A stretch of 64,000 nucleotides of DNA, taken from the NCBI RefSeq assembly GCF_040396155.1, contig NZ_JBEBOY010000004.1, forward strand, positions 62,001-126,000, read 5' to 3'. The translations under genes were made by a program, and so were the position numbers. Each line of letters opens with the position of its first letter. The first letter of the stretch is position 1. Positions 62,542-64,000 of the stretch are shown one piece after another. Source of the DNA: Tissierella praeacuta_A. Lineage in GTDB: Bacteria > Bacillota > Clostridia > Tissierellales > Tissierellaceae. The notes beneath the pieces are model-generated. The model did not search any database, was not told the DNA's origin, and saw only the letters and a program-made list of their open reading frames with translations.

Positions 62542-63546
62542 ATGTCGGTATTTATAATAGCAGAAGCTGGAGTTAATCATAATGGAAATATTAATTTAGC
62601 AAAAAAACTTGTAGATGTGGCAAAGGAGTGTGGAGCAGATGCTATCAAATTTCAAACCTTTAAAGCAGAAGAAAGCACAGGAATTTTTGCGGAAAAAGCA
62701 CAATATCAGAAGGAAAATGATAAAACACAAGAATCCCAATTAGAAATGATTAAAAAACTAGAGTTACCTTTTGAAGATTTTAAAGAAATAAAAGAGTACT
62801 GTGATATAAAAGAAATAATCTTTGTATCTACACCAGATGGCTTTGAAAGTTTAAACTATTTAGTAAACCTTGGTGTTCCTTTTATTAAAGTGGGTTCAAC
62901 TGAAGTAACTAATCTTAATTTTTTAAAGGAAATAGGTAATACAGGAAAACTTATCATCTTATCTACGGGAATGAGCACTTTAGGGGAAATAGAAAAGGCA
63001 TTAGAAGTTTTTTATTCCACTGGAAATAAAAATATTAAATTAATGCATTGCACATCAGATTATCCTACAGCAGTGGAAGAGGTAAATTTAAAAGCTATGA
63101 TTACTATGAGAGAAGCTTTTAAAATTCCGGTGGGGCTATCTGATCATACTTTAGGATTTGAAGCTGCGATATCAGCTACTACCTTAGGAGCGGAGTTTAT
63201 AGAAAAACATATTACATTAGATAGAGGAATGAAAGGGCCAGATCATAAGGCGTCTATGCCTCCAGAAAAATTTAAGGAATATGTCAGATATATTAGGAAC
63301 ACTGAAAAGTTATTAGGAGATGGAATTAAAAGGCCTACAAATAAAGAAAGACTTATCATGAATGATGCTAGAAGAAGCATTTTAGCATCAAAAGACTTGA
63401 AAAAAGGAACTATAATAGAAGAAGATATGCTTACTTATAAAAGGCCGGGATATGGAATAAAGCCAGAATTAGCTTATATATTAATAGGAAGAGAATTAAA
63501 AAGAGATTTATCAAAAGATGAGGTTATACAATGGAAGGATATATAA
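62542..63546 (+). CDS. legI: N-acetylneuraminate/legionaminate synthase (LegI/NeuB)
   Basis: The enzyme condenses phosphoenolpyruvate with the 6-deoxy-hexose to form the nonulosonic acid. The 334-aa protein has the TIM-barrel part (IIAEAGVNHNGNINLAKKL, key part EAGVNHNG; ADAIKFQTFKAE; LMHCTSDYP; VGLSDHTLG; IEKHITLDRGMKGPDHKAS) and a C-terminal SAF antifreeze-like domain (about residues 275-334, RSILASKDLKKGTIIEEDML). It starts 4 nt after legG. The stop overlaps the next gene by 16 nt. Confidence 0.93.
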   Translation: MSVFIIAEAGVNHNGNINLAKKLVDVAKECGADAIKFQTFKAEESTGIFAEKAQYQKENDKTQESQLEMIKKLELPFEDFKEIKEYCDIKEIIFVSTPDGFESLNYLVNLGVPFIKVGSTEVTNLNFLKEIGNTGKLIILSTGMSTLGEIEKALEVFYSTGNKNIKLMHCTSDYPTAVEEVNLKAMITMREAFKIPVGLSDHTLGFEAAISATTLGAEFIEKHITLDRGMKGPDHKASMPPEKFKEYVRYIRNTEKLLGDGIKRPTNKERLIMNDARRSILASKDLKKGTIIEEDMLTYKRPGYGIKPELAYILIGRELKRDLSKDEVIQWKDI

Positions 63547-64000
63547 AACCTATAGGTGGGGAATTTTGGTTTGATAATGCAATCATAAATAAGAATATAG
63601 ATAATTTTAATGAAACTAATTCTATATTATTAAATGGAGGACAGAGTGCTATTGAATTTATACTTCAAGATATAGATTTAAAAGAGAACGAATATATACT
63701 TATGCCTTCATACCTATGTCCTACAATACTATATAAGTTTGAGAAGAAAAATATTAGTATGTTGTTTTATGAGATAAATGAAGATTTAAGTATAAATATT
63801 GAAGATGTAAAAGAATTAATTAAAAAGTTTAATGTAAAAGTATTATATTTTATTAATTACTTTGGATTTTATCATAATGAAGAAACGATAACATATTTTA
63901 AAGACATTAAGGAAAAAGGGATACTTTTGATAGAAGATGCAGTTCAAATGTTATGGTTTAAAAAGTTAAATAAGTTTATAGGTAACTATGTGTTTAATAG
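63531..64000 (+). CDS. DegT/aminotransferase-fold protein (3' partial)
   Basis: An open frame from ATG 63531, with GATGAGG upstream, runs off the window (156 codons seen). It has GGEFWFDN near the start, LLNGGQSAIEFIL, MPSYLCPTILYKF, and LLIEDAVQML, a pattern of PLP-fold type I aminotransferase-like proteins in glycan clusters. The catalytic lysine region is beyond the edge, so activity cannot be judged. It belongs to the glycosylation operon. An acetyltransferase needed for legionaminic acid (LegH) has not been seen and may lie beyond. Confidence 0.7.
   Translation, partial: MEGYIKPIGGEFWFDNAIINKNIDNFNETNSILLNGGQSAIEFILQDIDLKENEYILMPSYLCPTILYKFEKKNISMLFYEINEDLSINIEDVKELIKKFNVKVLYFINYFGFYHNEETITYFKDIKEKGILLIEDAVQMLWFKKLNKFIGNYVFN

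Overview
The window is low-GC, gene-dense DNA from a spore-forming, flagellated member of the Clostridia/Tissierellia-type Firmicutes. The placement rests on sporulation genes (spoIID, spoIIQ, spoIIID), a Na+-type F-ATP synthase, an acetoacetyl-CoA/CoA-transferase module, an S-box riboswitch, and gene order shared with Bacillus subtilis around ywlC-ywlE-rpiB-upp, atp, ywmB-murA-spoIID-spoIIQ-spoIIID-mbl-flhO-flhP and comF-yvyF-flgM-flgN-flgK-flgL-fliW-csrA. The species cannot be named from the sequence.

Layout. 1-8.9 kb: prmC (cut by the window edge), a two-gene chromate-type transporter, prfA, a convergent ZIP metal transporter, tsaC/ywlC, ywlE, rpiB, upp, a TagO/WecA-type transferase and wecB. 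9.1-14.8 kb: a PAS-sigma54 activator, a sigma54 promoter, and the operon it probably controls (thiolase, CoA-transferase A and B, AtoE-type transporter). 15.2-22.3 kb: complete atpZ-I-B-E-F-H-A-G-D-C operon with a sodium signature in subunit c. 22.3-30.5 kb: ywmB, murA, sporulation and cell-shape genes, then flagellar rod genes. 30.5-36.5 kb: a large secreted protein, tRNA-Pro and a chemoreceptor on the minus strand, and a small membrane protein. 36.5-41.4 kb: S-box-metK, recD2, comF, yvyF. 41.4-48.5 kb: late flagellar genes (flgM, flgN, two flgK paralogues, flgL), fliW, csrA and an HD-GYP response regulator.

48.5-54.8 kb is the accessory hot spot. A two-gene AAA ATPase/putative nuclease module sits between 64-bp direct repeats that duplicate both the 3' end of the HD-GYP gene and a sigma-D (sigma28) promoter. 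The flagellin gene that follows is interrupted 14 codons before its end by a compact group I intron (51940-52301). The long P1 loop of this intron encodes its own substitute flagellin C-terminus and stop codon, so unspliced and spliced mRNAs both give a 377-residue flagellin, differing at only three residues. Downstream lie a frameshifted HEPN-like gene, a small unknown gene, a decayed yjfB-like motility gene, and a free-standing LAGLIDADG endonuclease on the opposite strand that could be the intron's mobility partner.

54.9-64 kb is a flagellin-glycosylation operon under a clear sigma-D promoter: an unknown 208-aa protein, a Maf-type (DUF115) glycosyltransferase, and a legionaminic-acid pathway resembling the Campylobacter GDP-sugar route (LegB, LegC, PtmE-like, LegF, LegG, LegI), followed by a partial PLP-fold protein running off the window.

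Regulation ties the flagellar parts together. Sigma-D type promoters (TAAA-N15-nYCGATAA) precede flhO, flgM, flagellin, the AAA module and the glycosylation operon. The flagellin leader has a CsrA-type hairpin, and the FliW/CsrA pair is encoded 4 kb upstream. All of this is read by eye; no database search was run.
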